Assembly: GCA_030695205.1 (NCBI GenBank)
Contig: JAUYTN010000033.1
Span: 310,001-374,000, forward strand
Origin: Burkholderiaceae bacterium
GTDB lineage: Bacteria; Pseudomonadota; Gammaproteobacteria; Burkholderiales; Burkholderiaceae_C
DNA length: 64,000 nucleotides
Direction: 5' to 3'
Under the pieces are notes generated by a model. The model was not told where the DNA came from and searched no databases. It was given only the letters and a program-made list of their open reading frames with translations. Positions 53,283 through 61,871 of this stretch are shown here, one piece after another. Position 1 is the first letter of the stretch. Every line of letters begins with the position of its first letter. Both the position numbers and the translations under genes were made by a program.

Positions 53283-54257
53283 ATGAGCAATCACTCCATC
53301 CAACAGGAAGTGGACGAACGGTCCAACCTGACGAGCTCCAACAAGTTTGAAATGCTGCTGTTCCGACTGGGCAAGGCACGTGCCGACGCGCAGTCGGAGC
53401 TGTTTGGCATCAACGTGTTCAAGATCCGGGAAATTGTGGCCATGCCCGAGATCACCGCCATGTCGGGCACCAACCCGCACATGCTGGGCATCGTGAACCT
53501 GCGTGGCCAGATCATCCCCGTCATCGACCTGCCCGCCGTCATTGGCTGCACGCCCACCTCGGGCCTGAACATCATGCTGGTGACGGAGTTTGCCCGCACC
53601 ACGCAGGCCTTCGCGGTGGAGAGCGTGGAAGACATCGTGCGCCTGGACTGGGGCCAGGTGCTGCCCGCCGAGCGTGGTTCGTCCGGAGCCAAGGTCACCA
53701 GCATCGCACGCCTGGACGGCGACGTGAACAACTCCCGCCTGGCCCAGGTGCTGGACGTGGAGTCCATTCTCGGAGAGGTCATGCCCAGTCAGGACGGCGA
53801 GGTGGACGTGGCCTCGGTGGGTCAGGTCATCAAGCTCAAGCCCGGCACCATGGTGCTGGCAGCTGACGATTCCTTCGTAGCCCGCTCCCTGATCGAGCAA
53901 GGCCTGCACGCCATGGGCGTGCCGTTCATCATGACCAAGTCGGGCCAGGAGGCCTGGACCAAGCTGCAGACCATTTCAGACGATGCGGAGTCCAAGGGGC
54001 AGCACATCACCGACCGCATCGCCATGGTGCTGACCGACCTGGAAATGCCCGAAATGGACGGCTTCACGCTCACCCGCAACATCAAGCAGGACCCGCGCTT
54101 TCGCAACCTGCCGGTCATCATCCACTCTTCGCTCTCAGGCTCGACCAACGAAGACCATGTGCGCAGCGTGGGGGCCGACGGCTACGTGGCCAAGTTCCAG
54201 GCCGATGAACTGGCCGCCGCCATCCGCGGTGTGCTGGTGCGCTACGAGCACCGTTGA
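53283..54257 (+). CDS. cheV: Chemotaxis coupling protein CheV (CheW-REC)
   Basis: A 324-residue protein with an N-terminal CheW domain (LFGINVFKIREIVAMPEIT ... MLGIVNLRGQIIPVIDLP) and a C-terminal receiver (D252 in VLTDLEMPEMDGF, and K in VAKFQADEL). It couples receptors to CheA and acts as a phosphate sink or adaptor. It is grouped with flagellar accessory genes (orphan rod protein, FlgO). The start ATG 53283 gives the normal length. Confidence 0.95.
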   Translation: MSNHSIQQEVDERSNLTSSNKFEMLLFRLGKARADAQSELFGINVFKIREIVAMPEITAMSGTNPHMLGIVNLRGQIIPVIDLPAVIGCTPTSGLNIMLVTEFARTTQAFAVESVEDIVRLDWGQVLPAERGSSGAKVTSIARLDGDVNNSRLAQVLDVESILGEVMPSQDGEVDVASVGQVIKLKPGTMVLAADDSFVARSLIEQGLHAMGVPFIMTKSGQEAWTKLQTISDDAESKGQHITDRIAMVLTDLEMPEMDGFTLTRNIKQDPRFRNLPVIIHSSLSGSTNEDHVRSVGADGYVAKFQADELAAAIRGVLVRYEHR

Positions 54258-54265
54258 GCGACGCC

Positions 54266-54829
54266 TCAGCGCAGCAGGCCTTTGATGTTGGCGTTGAGTG
54301 GCAGCGCGTAGTCGTGGGCCGAGACCACGGTGTTGCCCTCGGGCTTGACGAGCTTGAGGCTGACGTACAGCGTCTGCCCTGACGAGGTGTAGGTACCCAC
54401 CACCACCGCTTGCGCATCGTGCGCCTGGCTCACGTCGCGCACCTCGCGCGAAAGCAGCAGCGCACCGGTGCTTTGTTTCATGAACAGCTGCTCGCGCAAC
54501 TTGAGCTCCACCACCCGCACACCCTGGTTGGACAAACGGCTGCCGTATTGCTCCGAAAAAAGCCGCCCCAGGCGGGACGACTCGCCCAGGTCCTCCTGGT
54601 CCACCAGCGTGGCCACCAGCACCGGCTGGCGGGGGTCCAGCCGCACACCCTGCATCAGGGCGTCGGCGGCCCGGTAGTTCAGCGTGATGAGGTTGCTGCC
54701 CAGGCCGTCCTCCACACTGGCGCAGCCACCCAAGGCCAGTGCGGCAAAGCCCACACCCATGGCACCCACACGCTGGCACCAGACCCGCCGAAACGGGTTG
54801 GCCAACGGCCCACCGCCTGCAGCCCTCAT
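54266..54829 (-). CDS. FlgO-family outer-membrane lipoprotein
   Basis: A 187-residue lipoprotein. A signal peptide ends in A-L-G-G-C. The FlgO domain follows: NYRAADALM, PVLVATLVDQEDLGESSRLGRLFSEQ, the strand RVVELKLREQLF and VVVGTYTSSGQTLYVSLKLV. FlgO contributes to outer-membrane stability around the flagellum in Vibrio. Its ATG overlaps the stop of the upstream lipoprotein gene, so they are co-translated. Confidence 0.88.
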   Translation of the reverse strand: MRAAGGGPLANPFRRVWCQRVGAMGVGFAALALGGCASVEDGLGSNLITLNYRAADALMQGVRLDPRQPVLVATLVDQEDLGESSRLGRLFSEQYGSRLSNQGVRVVELKLREQLFMKQSTGALLLSREVRDVSQAHDAQAVVVGTYTSSGQTLYVSLKLVKPEGNTVVSAHDYALPLNANIKGLLR

Positions 54830-55596
54830 GACCCCACCACCCGCCAGTTTTTGACTGGCGCGGGGGGCTCGGGTGGCGGCGGGGGCGGGGGTGGCGGGGG
54901 GGGAACAAACAGCCCCACATCATCCGGCTCGATGTAGTAAATGTCGGACGTGCGGGTCACAAAGCGCTGCCCCAGCTCCATCGAGGTGGACACCAGCAGC
55001 TCGGTGCGGGTGGGCCCGCCCGAGGCCGAGCCCGACATCACCCGGCTGGACACATCGGCCACCAACCCCGCCGACACACCCGCCAGCACCCCACTGGCGG
55101 TGCTGGGCATGTGCAACCAGGAGTCGCGCAGCACCGCCACCCCAACGGCCAGGCTGGTGATGGGCAGCTCGGTCGAGTTGCGGCGGCTGGAGCCGTGGGC
55201 CACCACCTGGGCGTCGTAGCGGATGTAGGCACCCGCGTCGTGCCCAGGGTTGGGCGCAGACGCAATGACCATGCCCTGGTTGACCAGCCGGGTCAGCAGC
55301 AAGTCGCCAAACGCGCGGTTAAAGGGTGTGCGCTCGGCGGGCACCAGATGGAAAGCCTGGGTCAACATGCCGCCGTCTTTGGCCTTGGCCGCAATGCGGG
55401 TGGCCACGTCCTCGGCCAACAAGTCCCAGTGGTGCACAGCGCGCGCCTTGTGCTGGCTGCTGGCAGGGTAGGCGTCGGCGGTGGGCACGTTCAGATGGGT
55501 GCAGCCGCCAAGGCCCGCTACCGCAAGGGCCAGCCACACACCAGCCGCCAGCGAGCGGGTGCGCCTTGGGGGTGGCAATGGGAAAGGCATGGACAT
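54826..55596 (-). CDS. Lipoprotein of unknown function with poly-proline tail, coupled to flgO
   Basis: A 256-residue lipoprotein. The start 55596 places the signal and the lipobox A-G-L-G-G-C near residue 30. The mature part has beta/alpha character with a hydrophobic glycine-rich helix (about 165-185, ITSLAVGVAVLRD and SGVLAGVSAGLVADV), then an 11-proline run near the C-terminus. The poly-proline is encoded partly by an 8-G homopolymer on the + strand. Its 3' end overlaps flgO by 4 bp. Not recognised; it is a likely partner of FlgO in envelope or flagellar function. Confidence 0.75.
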   Translation of the reverse strand: MSMPFPLPPPRRTRSLAAGVWLALAVAGLGGCTHLNVPTADAYPASSQHKARAVHHWDLLAEDVATRIAAKAKDGGMLTQAFHLVPAERTPFNRAFGDLLLTRLVNQGMVIASAPNPGHDAGAYIRYDAQVVAHGSSRRNSTELPITSLAVGVAVLRDSWLHMPSTASGVLAGVSAGLVADVSSRVMSGSASGGPTRTELLVSTSMELGQRFVTRTSDIYYIEPDDVGLFVPPPPPPPPPPPEPPAPVKNWRVVGS

Positions 55597-55763
55597 GGTG
55601 GGCACAGGGGTTGCACGAGTGGATTCGTCTTCACTGTACAGGCGCAGAGCCAGCCTATGCAGCCGAAAACCGGGGGAAATACCTCGCATATTGGCCCATC
55701 TCGACATGCCTGCGCCTGCCCAGCGGGCAACCCACATGCGTGTGCAGGCAGGCTGAACCCCGC

Positions 55764-56366
55764 TCAGGGGCGGCGGTAGCTGCGCGTCTGGGCAGCCCAG
55801 TAGCGGCTGGCCAGGTGGTCCAGGCGCACCGTGCCACCGGTGGAGGGGGCGTGCACAAAGCGGCCCTCGCCCACATAAATGCCGGCATGGCTGGCCTGGC
55901 CTGCGCCGCCCCGGCTGTAAAACACCACCAGGTCCCCAGTGCGCAGCTCATGGCGAGGCACTGGCTGGCCCCAGCGATCCAGCTGGGCCACGGTGCGCGG
56001 CGTGGCAGTGCGGGCCGAGTGCCAGTACACGTAGGCAATCAGCCCGCTGCAATCAAACCCGGATTCGGGCGTGTTCCCCCCATAGCGGTAGGGTGTACCC
56101 ACCAGGCCCAGGGCATGCAGTGCCACGGCCTGTGCGTCTGGAGGCGCGGGTTCGTCGGCTCGCGGATAGTGGTCTGTTCTGTCGGCCCCACGCGGGCTGG
56201 CGGGGCCAGATGGACGCGCGGGTGGTGCGCTGCCGCAACCAGCCCCCAGCGCCGCAACCGCGCCCGCCACCAGCGCACCCAGCAAGCGCCGACGGCCTGG
56301 CTTGACACCCACCGCATAGCCCGGTGGGCAGCCATCGCTGTGAACGAAAGTGGTCGCAGCTGGCAC
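55764..56366 (-). CDS. NlpC/P60 (C40) peptidoglycan endopeptidase, lipoprotein
   Basis: A 200-residue protein with a Tat-like or lipoprotein N-terminus (KPGRRRLLGALVAGAVAALGAGCGS). The C40 catalytic domain follows with C106 in GFDCSGLIAYVY, H160 in ASHAGIYVG and the third polar residue in VHAPSTGG. It probably cuts between D-gamma-glutamyl and diaminopimelate residues in the wall. It is last in an operon-like set with the 98-residue protein and the DAO-family oxidoreductase. Confidence 0.9.
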   Translation of the reverse strand: MPAATTFVHSDGCPPGYAVGVKPGRRRLLGALVAGAVAALGAGCGSAPPARPSGPASPRGADRTDHYPRADEPAPPDAQAVALHALGLVGTPYRYGGNTPESGFDCSGLIAYVYWHSARTATPRTVAQLDRWGQPVPRHELRTGDLVVFYSRGGAGQASHAGIYVGEGRFVHAPSTGGTVRLDHLASRYWAAQTRSYRRP

Positions 56367-56368
56367 CG

Positions 56369-56665
56369 TCAGTGCCCCTGCAGCAACTCGAGCAGCCGAA
56401 TGGCCACCCAGTGGGCCTCAGGCTCGCTCAGTTGGGTGGCCGGGTCAGACAGGCCGGGGCGCAGGCTGTGCACCACGTCCTCCTCGGTGATGCCCAGGCG
56501 CGCCATGTGCTCGCGGGCAGGATCGACCAGCAGCTGGGCCATGTCTTCGCACCACTCGCAGCGCTGGGCAATGTACGCCCGGGTGACCCCGGGTTGCAGC
56601 CGCCCGGCGGTCTGGAACAGCGCCACGAACGATTCGGGCAGGTAGACCTGGGACTCGTCGCTCAT
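56369..56665 (-). CDS. Small protein of the 'ATPase with chaperone activity'-annotated family
   Basis: A 98-residue soluble protein with the pattern YLPESFVALFQTAGR, YIAQRCEWCEDMAQLL and LGITEEDVVHSLRPGL. It resembles a short Comamonadaceae family commonly labelled 'ATPase with chaperone activity', though it has no ATPase motif; the label is not supported by sequence. Its ATG overlaps the stop of the upstream oxidoreductase by ATGA. Function is unknown. Confidence 0.65.
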   Translation of the reverse strand: MSDESQVYLPESFVALFQTAGRLQPGVTRAYIAQRCEWCEDMAQLLVDPAREHMARLGITEEDVVHSLRPGLSDPATQLSEPEAHWVAIRLLELLQGH

Positions 56666-57837
56666 CGGGCACCAGCTCCGGGTGTGGACAACCGGGCAGG
56701 CCCCAGCACGGCGGCGCTGAGGCCACGGTCGGCCAAGGCGGCGGGCAGCGGCTGGCCGCTGGCCAGGCACGCACAGGCCTGGCCCATGGCAGGCGCAGTC
56801 TGTATGCCGTAGCCGCCCTGCCCGACCAGCCAGAAAAAGCCGGGGGCCAAGGCATCGAAGCCGCCCACCAGGCTGTGGTCAGGGGCGAAGGTGCGCAAAC
56901 CGGCCCAGGTGTGTGCCGGTCGGCGAATGCTCAGGGTGGTGGCCTCTTGCAGCCGGTGAATGCCCAAGGCGATGTCCAGCTCTTCGGGCTGCACGTCGTG
57001 GGGTTCGGTGGCATCGGCATTGGCGGGCGAACCCAGCAACAACCCGGCGTCGGGTTTGAAGTACCAGTCTTCGCCTGCGCTGTACACCATGGGCCAGCCC
57101 TGGATGTCCAGCCCCTGGGGCGGCGCAAAGGTAAAAGCGGCGCGCCGGTACGGCACCAGGCCCAGCGGCGCCACACCTGCCAGTGTGGCCAGGGTGTCGG
57201 CCCAGGCCCCGGCGGCATTGACCAGCACCGGCGCCTGCCAGGCCCCCACAGGGGTGCGCACCTGCCAAGCCACGCCGTCGTGGTGCAGCGCCTGCACCTC
57301 GGCCCCACACACCACCCGGCCACCGTCTCGGCGCGCACCTTTGAGAAACCCCTGGTGCATGGCGTGTACGTCCAGGTCACAGGCATCGGGCTCGTGCACC
57401 GCGCCCAGCACCCTCTCTGGGCGCAGCACCGGCACCAGGGCACTGGCCTGCGCGGGGGTCAATACCTCGTGGCGCACCCCCAGTTCGGCCAGCACCGCTG
57501 CGTGGCGGCTGAGCTCGGCCTCTTGCCCCACGGTGGCTACCATGAGGGCACCCCGGGGCACCATGAGCGGGTGTGCGGCAAAGTCGGCGGGCGGGTGGAG
57601 CAAAAATTCGCGGCTGGCCAGCGTCAGCGCCTGGACCTGCGCCGAGCCGTAGCCCTCCAGGTACATGGCGGCCGAGCGGCCAGTGGTGTGGTAGCCGGGC
57701 TGGGATTCCCGCTCCAGCACCACCACCTGGCCATGGGCCGACAGCCAATGGGCCACCGAGGCCCCTGCCATGCCTGCACCCACGACCAGAAAGTCGACCT
57801 GCTCAACGGGATGGTGGGTGTGGACACTGAACGTCAT
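56662..57837 (-). CDS. FAD-dependent oxidoreductase, D-amino-acid oxidase family
   Basis: A 391-residue DAO-fold flavoprotein. The Rossmann motif is VVGAGMAGASVAHWL, the FAD binding E is in VVVLERES, and the C-terminal GYGIQTAPAMG completes the site. It is of the glycine oxidase/sarcosine oxidase-like group; the substrate is unknown. The start ATG 57837 replaces an upstream GTG (57843). It is translationally coupled to the next small gene. Confidence 0.87.
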   Translation of the reverse strand: MTFSVHTHHPVEQVDFLVVGAGMAGASVAHWLSAHGQVVVLERESQPGYHTTGRSAAMYLEGYGSAQVQALTLASREFLLHPPADFAAHPLMVPRGALMVATVGQEAELSRHAAVLAELGVRHEVLTPAQASALVPVLRPERVLGAVHEPDACDLDVHAMHQGFLKGARRDGGRVVCGAEVQALHHDGVAWQVRTPVGAWQAPVLVNAAGAWADTLATLAGVAPLGLVPYRRAAFTFAPPQGLDIQGWPMVYSAGEDWYFKPDAGLLLGSPANADATEPHDVQPEELDIALGIHRLQEATTLSIRRPAHTWAGLRTFAPDHSLVGGFDALAPGFFWLVGQGGYGIQTAPAMGQACACLASGQPLPAALADRGLSAAVLGPARLSTPGAGAR

Positions 57838-57934
57838 GGCCACATGATAGCCAGCACACCCAGTCCGCCCTGCTGCCTGGCCCGCTCACCCACAGGGTCT
57901 GTGGGCCAGGCCGCTGCAGGCGCTGTCTGCGGAC

Positions 57935-58525
57935 TTATTGCTTGACGGCCTCGGCCTGCACCACGATGCGCACGCTCTTGGGGAAACCCCAGTCCACCCC
58001 GTAGTTCATGCCAAACACCGTGCGGTCGATGGTGGCCTCAAAGTCGCCACCACAGACCTCGCGTTTGAGCATGGGGCTTTGGTAGCAGGCGAACTGGTTG
58101 GCCTTCAGGGTGACGGGGGCAGACTTGCCCAGCAGCGTCAGCGTACCCGCCACCGCAGTGACTTTGTCGCCCTCGAAGGTGAACTGGTCGCCAGTGAAGG
58201 TGATGGTCGGGTACTTGGCGGTGTCGAACAGATCGGGGCTTTGCAGGTGCTTGTCAAAGGCGGCGGTGCCGCTGTTGACCGATGTGGCGTCGATGGTGAT
58301 GTCCACCTTGCCGGTTTTGGCCACCTTGTCCAGCGTCACGGAGCCCGTCTTTTTGTCAAAGCGGGCGCGGTTCATGCTGGCGCCAAAGTGGCTGATTTCA
58401 AAGGTGGCAAAGGTGTGGGTGGGATCGATGGCGTAGGCCGCAGGCGCGGCCTGGGCCACCCCTGCGGTGCCAGCCGCACACACGGCCAACGCAACCATGG
58501 ACAACAAAGAACGGCTTGAGCGCAT
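57935..58525 (-). CDS. YceI-family periplasmic lipid-binding protein
   Basis: A 196-residue YceI protein with a signal peptide (about 1-27, ending AQA-A). The lipocalin-like YceI barrel follows: DPTHTFATFEISHFGASMNRARF, the F-T-G-D-Q-F strand and FGMNYGVDWG. Members bind polyisoprenoid or quinone-like lipids. The start is fixed by AGGAG at 58536-58532 (minus strand). It is one of two adjacent YceI genes beside a cytochrome b561, a common pairing. Confidence 0.93.
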   Translation of the reverse strand: MRSSRSLLSMVALAVCAAGTAGVAQAAPAAYAIDPTHTFATFEISHFGASMNRARFDKKTGSVTLDKVAKTGKVDITIDATSVNSGTAAFDKHLQSPDLFDTAKYPTITFTGDQFTFEGDKVTAVAGTLTLLGKSAPVTLKANQFACYQSPMLKREVCGGDFEATIDRTVFGMNYGVDWGFPKSVRIVVQAEAVKQ

Positions 58526-58603
58526 AGAAAACTCCTGAGATAGGTTGAAAAAAACCGAAAGAAAGGGCCGCGACGAAACCGTCACAACCAGAAAAACACC
58601 AAT

Positions 58604-58655
58604 GAATTGCGAAATTTGCTTTAACCGCAATTCAGAGTTCGATAGTTTGCTATCG
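58604..58655. promoter_or_regulatory. Two inverted repeats between the yceI genes
   Basis: GAATTGCG (58604-58611) is mirrored by CGCAATTC (58626-58633) with a 14-bp spacer. CGATAG-TTTG-CTATCG (58640-58655) is a second perfect repeat. Both lie in the 136-bp AT-richer gap upstream of the first yceI gene. They may be operators or an mRNA hairpin; neither is followed by a T tract on the minus strand. Confidence 0.5.
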
Positions 58656-58661
58656 ATATCG

Positions 58662-59354
58662 CTATAGGTTTGGCACACCCCGCAATGCCAGGCTGAAGCG
58701 GATTTGCACCGCATCGGCCACCAGCGAGGTGTCGGCCCACTCGGCCTCGCCCACCTTGAAGGCCAGGCGCGGAATGGACAGGGTGCCGCTGGCCACGGTG
58801 ATCAGCGCTGCGCCTGTGCCGGTTTGGGTCAGGGCCACGGGTGCCACCACCTCGCGCGACGCACCTTTGATGCTCAGCTTGCCCACCACCTCGAAGCGGC
58901 CACCGCCCAGCGCCCGGATGGCGGTGGACTGAAACCGTGCCTGCGGAAACTGTGCGGCATGGAACCACACCGGCTTGGGCATTTCGGCATCGGCCTCACG
59001 CGAGCCCAGGGTGGCGCTGCCCACGTCCACCACCAGCGCGATGCGACCGGTGGCGGGCTGGGCGGGGTCAAAGTTCACGCTGGCGTCGAACTTGCGAAAA
59101 CTGCCCTGCACGGGCACCCCCATCTGGGTGATGGCGAAGCCCAGGCTGCTCTGGGCAGGCAGCAGAGTGGCTGCTGGGGCGGCAGCCTGGGCCACCGCTG
59201 GCGCAGTGGCCTTGGTGGGCTGGGCATGGGCAACACCCAGCGGTACACCCAGCGGCACAGAAAGCCACAGGGCAGCGGTGCACCACCTCAGCCAGGATGG
59301 GTAACGCAAGGCATGGGGCGAAGAGAAATGGGTCATGGCGGTAGAGGTGGACAT
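58662..59354 (-). CDS. Second YceI-family protein
   Basis: A 230-residue YceI-like protein with a signal sequence (about 20-46) and an Ala/Pro-rich linker. The barrel reads LGFAITQMGVPVQGSFRKFDASVNFDP and later LSIKGASREVVAPVAL and FSLALRG. It is more diverged than its neighbour; likely also a periplasmic lipid carrier. The gene order is cytochrome b561, this gene, then the other yceI, with 14 bp between the first two. Confidence 0.88.
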   Translation of the reverse strand: MSTSTAMTHFSSPHALRYPSWLRWCTAALWLSVPLGVPLGVAHAQPTKATAPAVAQAAAPAATLLPAQSSLGFAITQMGVPVQGSFRKFDASVNFDPAQPATGRIALVVDVGSATLGSREADAEMPKPVWFHAAQFPQARFQSTAIRALGGGRFEVVGKLSIKGASREVVAPVALTQTGTGAALITVASGTLSIPRLAFKVGEAEWADTSLVADAVQIRFSLALRGVPNL

Positions 59355-59368
59355 TCAAAAAACAGAAA

Positions 59369-59962
59369 TCAGGTACGGCCAAACGGCCACATGCGGGTGA
59401 GCAGCCCATCGCGGTCCAGCCACTGGTGCTTGAGCGCGGCGGCCACATGCAGGGCGATGAGGCCAACCAGTGCCCAGGCGCTCCAGCGGTGCAGGGGCTT
59501 CAAGGCGTCGGCAAGCTCGGGGCTGGCCGACACCCAGTCCGGCAATGGCAGCACGCCAAACAGCACCACCGGAAAACCCGCAGCCGAGCTGTAGGCCCAG
59601 CCCAGCAACGGCACTACAAAAAACAAGGCATACAGCGCCCCGTGGGTGGTGTGGTGGGCCCAGCGCTGCCAGTCAGGCATGGCGGCCTGCAGGGCAGCGG
59701 GCAGCGGTGGCGGACGGTGGGTCAGCCGCCACAGCAAGCGCAGCACCGACAGCACCAGCACCGTGATGCCTGCCCATTTGTGCCAGTTGTACAGCTGCAG
59801 GCGGGCCGGGGAAAAAGGCAGGCTGGTCATGTACAGACCCACCGCCAGCATGGCCAGCAAAGCCACCGCCAGCAGCCAGTGCAGCCCCATGGCCACGGGG
59901 GTGTAGCGGGCATCAGACTTTGGGATCGACAGGACCCGGTCGGCGGCAGTGGCTTGGTTCAT
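59369..59962 (-). CDS. Cytochrome b561-family membrane protein
   Basis: A 197-residue four-helix membrane protein of the bacterial b561 type. Haem-ligand histidines are in VAMGLHWLLAV, YNWHKWAGITV, HHTTHGALYALF and LIALHVAAALKHQ. CybB-type proteins oxidise ubiquinol or pass electrons to periplasmic partners. It is linked to yceI genes in many genomes. The start 59962 gives the standard length. Confidence 0.92.
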   Translation of the reverse strand: MNQATAADRVLSIPKSDARYTPVAMGLHWLLAVALLAMLAVGLYMTSLPFSPARLQLYNWHKWAGITVLVLSVLRLLWRLTHRPPPLPAALQAAMPDWQRWAHHTTHGALYALFFVVPLLGWAYSSAAGFPVVLFGVLPLPDWVSASPELADALKPLHRWSAWALVGLIALHVAAALKHQWLDRDGLLTRMWPFGRT

Positions 59963-60145
59963 GCCCTGGAGTCTAGGAACAGACCCAGCAGGCTGGTTTG
60001 CATGGTTTTGTTGATACCCATCAGAAAAAACGAATGGTCGACGCATACAGGCATCAACCCTGTCAGCACAAAGGTTGCTGTGACCCATTGGACACCTTGG
60101 CGACCAATTGGTATGCAATGCGACTCTCTCAAGCAATTTCACCGG

Positions 60146-61129
60146 ATGTACCCGATGCTCAATCGCCGCCAACTCCTGAACGCTGGCCTGGCCAGCACCG
60201 CCATGGCGCTGCCCTGGCTCCACCCCGGCCTGGCCTGGGCACAAAACGCCCCCGACCTGGGAACCCCCACGTTGCCTGCGCCCGGCTTCAGAAAACACCG
60301 CCTGGGTGCGGTGGACATCGTGGCGCTGAACGACGGCATTGCGCGCCGCCCCCTGGGTGCCGAGTTCGTCAAAAACGCGGCGTTTGACGAAGTGAAAGCC
60401 CTGCTGGCCAGCCAAAACCTGCCCACCGACCACATCGACGTGCCGTTCACGGCCTTCCTGGTGGTGTCGGGCGGCCAGCGCTTCCTGATGGACACCGGCT
60501 TTGGCGACAACGGCGGCCCCACCACCGGGCGGCTGGTGGCCAACCTGGCCGCAGCGGGGTACAAGCCCGAGGACATTGACCACGTCATCATCAGCCACTA
60601 CCACGGCGACCACATCAACGGCATTCGGCAAAAGAACGGGCAACTGACCTTCCCCAAAGCCAAGGTGCATGTGCCCGCCCCCGAGCACGCTTTCTGGATG
60701 GACGACGCGCGCATGGCCGCTGCGCCCGAGGGCATGAAGGGCGCGTTTGGCGCGGTGCGCCGGGTGTTCAAAGAGCTGCCCGCCGAGCAACTGGTGCGCT
60801 TTGAGCCCGGTGCCGAGCTGGCCCCTGGCATCCGCTCCAACGCGGCGTTTGGCCACACACCGGGCATGAGCACCTTCACCGTCACGTCCGAGGGACAGTC
60901 CTTCATCTTCGTGGCCGACCTGACCAACGTGCCCGCCCTGTTTGCCCGCAACCCCGACTGGGCCGTGACCTTCGACATGGACGCCGAGGCCGCCCGCCAA
61001 ACCCGCCGCCGGGTGTTTGAGCAAATCGTGAAAGACAAAATGCTGGCCGGGGGTTACCACTTTCCCTTCCCCGCTTTCGGCACCATCGAGCCCGTGGGCG
61101 AAGGCTACCGCTTCGTGCCCCTGACCTGA
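60146..61129 (+). CDS. Metallo-beta-lactamase-fold hydrolase with Tat-type signal
   Basis: A 327-residue protein (324 if ATG 60155 is used). Its N-terminus has a twin-arginine signal (LNRRQLLNAGLASTAMALPWL in parts). The MBL zinc motif is H151-Y-H-G-D-H156, with later ligands in GHTPGMS, the aspartate in VADLTN and the last histidine in YHFPFPAFG. It belongs to the AttM/AiiB-like side of the family, which includes lactonases; the substrate is not known. Export is inferred from the signal. Confidence 0.88.
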   Translation: MYPMLNRRQLLNAGLASTAMALPWLHPGLAWAQNAPDLGTPTLPAPGFRKHRLGAVDIVALNDGIARRPLGAEFVKNAAFDEVKALLASQNLPTDHIDVPFTAFLVVSGGQRFLMDTGFGDNGGPTTGRLVANLAAAGYKPEDIDHVIISHYHGDHINGIRQKNGQLTFPKAKVHVPAPEHAFWMDDARMAAAPEGMKGAFGAVRRVFKELPAEQLVRFEPGAELAPGIRSNAAFGHTPGMSTFTVTSEGQSFIFVADLTNVPALFARNPDWAVTFDMDAEAARQTRRRVFEQIVKDKMLAGGYHFPFPAFGTIEPVGEGYRFVPLT

Positions 61130-61139
61130 GCGGCGCGGC

Positions 61140-61871
61140 TCACAAGGTGCGCAGGTCCACCACCGGGTCAGCACCAAAGGCGGGAGACAGCAGGTGGTCG
61201 AGCAGGCGCTCGGCCACATCGGCGGGGGTGGCCAGCTGGCCCTCGCGCTGCAGGGCATCGAAGCGGGCGCGCAGCGGAAAGTCGGCCTCTGGGGTGGCGC
61301 GAATATCGGCTTGCATGGCGGTGTCAATGACGCCGGGGGCCACGCTGGCCACGCGCAAACCCGCCACCGCATCGAGCACGGCGGCGCGGGCGTGCATGTC
61401 GAGCGCGGCCTTGGTGGCGCAGTACACGCTCCAGCCGGGGTAGGGGTTGCGCCCCGCCCCGCTGGAAATATGCGCAATGCGGCGGTCGGCGCAACCCCGG
61501 CTGGCCTGCACCAGCGCATCGCTGAGCATGAGCGGCGCAGCCACATTCACCGCCACCGCCTGGGCAATGGCCTGTGAGCCCTGTCGGCCAGGAGCACCCA
61601 TGGGCTGGACCACACCCGCGTTGTTGATCAGCACCACCGTGTCCGCCCCTGCCAGCCACTGCTGCAGCTCCGGGCCGGCGAGCCAGGCGGCCAGCGCTGC
61701 CGTGTCCGCCATGTCCATGGCCACCTGCCGGTGCTGCTCGGGGTAGGTGGCCAGCAGGCCAGGCTGGGTGTGGCGGGCCAGGCCCAGCACACGCGCACCA
61801 CGGGCCAGCAGGCCCGCCGCCAGTGCGTGCCCCAAGCCCCGGCTGTGCCCGGTGACCACAGCGTGGATCAT
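61140..61871 (-). CDS. SDR-family short-chain dehydrogenase
   Basis: A 243-residue SDR. It opens with VTGHSRGLGHALAAGL (TGxxxGxG), NNAG in VVLINNAGVVQ, the serine in AHISSGAG and the Y-x-x-x-K in SVYCATKAALD. It is the third gene of a unit with cytochrome c and rhodanese, since its ATG overlaps the rhodanese stop by ATGA. The substrate is unknown. Confidence 0.9.
   Translation of the reverse strand: MIHAVVTGHSRGLGHALAAGLLARGARVLGLARHTQPGLLATYPEQHRQVAMDMADTAALAAWLAGPELQQWLAGADTVVLINNAGVVQPMGAPGRQGSQAIAQAVAVNVAAPLMLSDALVQASRGCADRRIAHISSGAGRNPYPGWSVYCATKAALDMHARAAVLDAVAGLRVASVAPGVIDTAMQADIRATPEADFPLRARFDALQREGQLATPADVAERLLDHLLSPAFGADPVVDLRTL

Noticed and set aside
59369..61546. 725-codon minus frame spanning cytochrome b561 and the MBL gene
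   Set aside because: Only the last 198 codons are a recognisable protein; the rest is antisense to the MBL-fold gene and has no recognisable domain.
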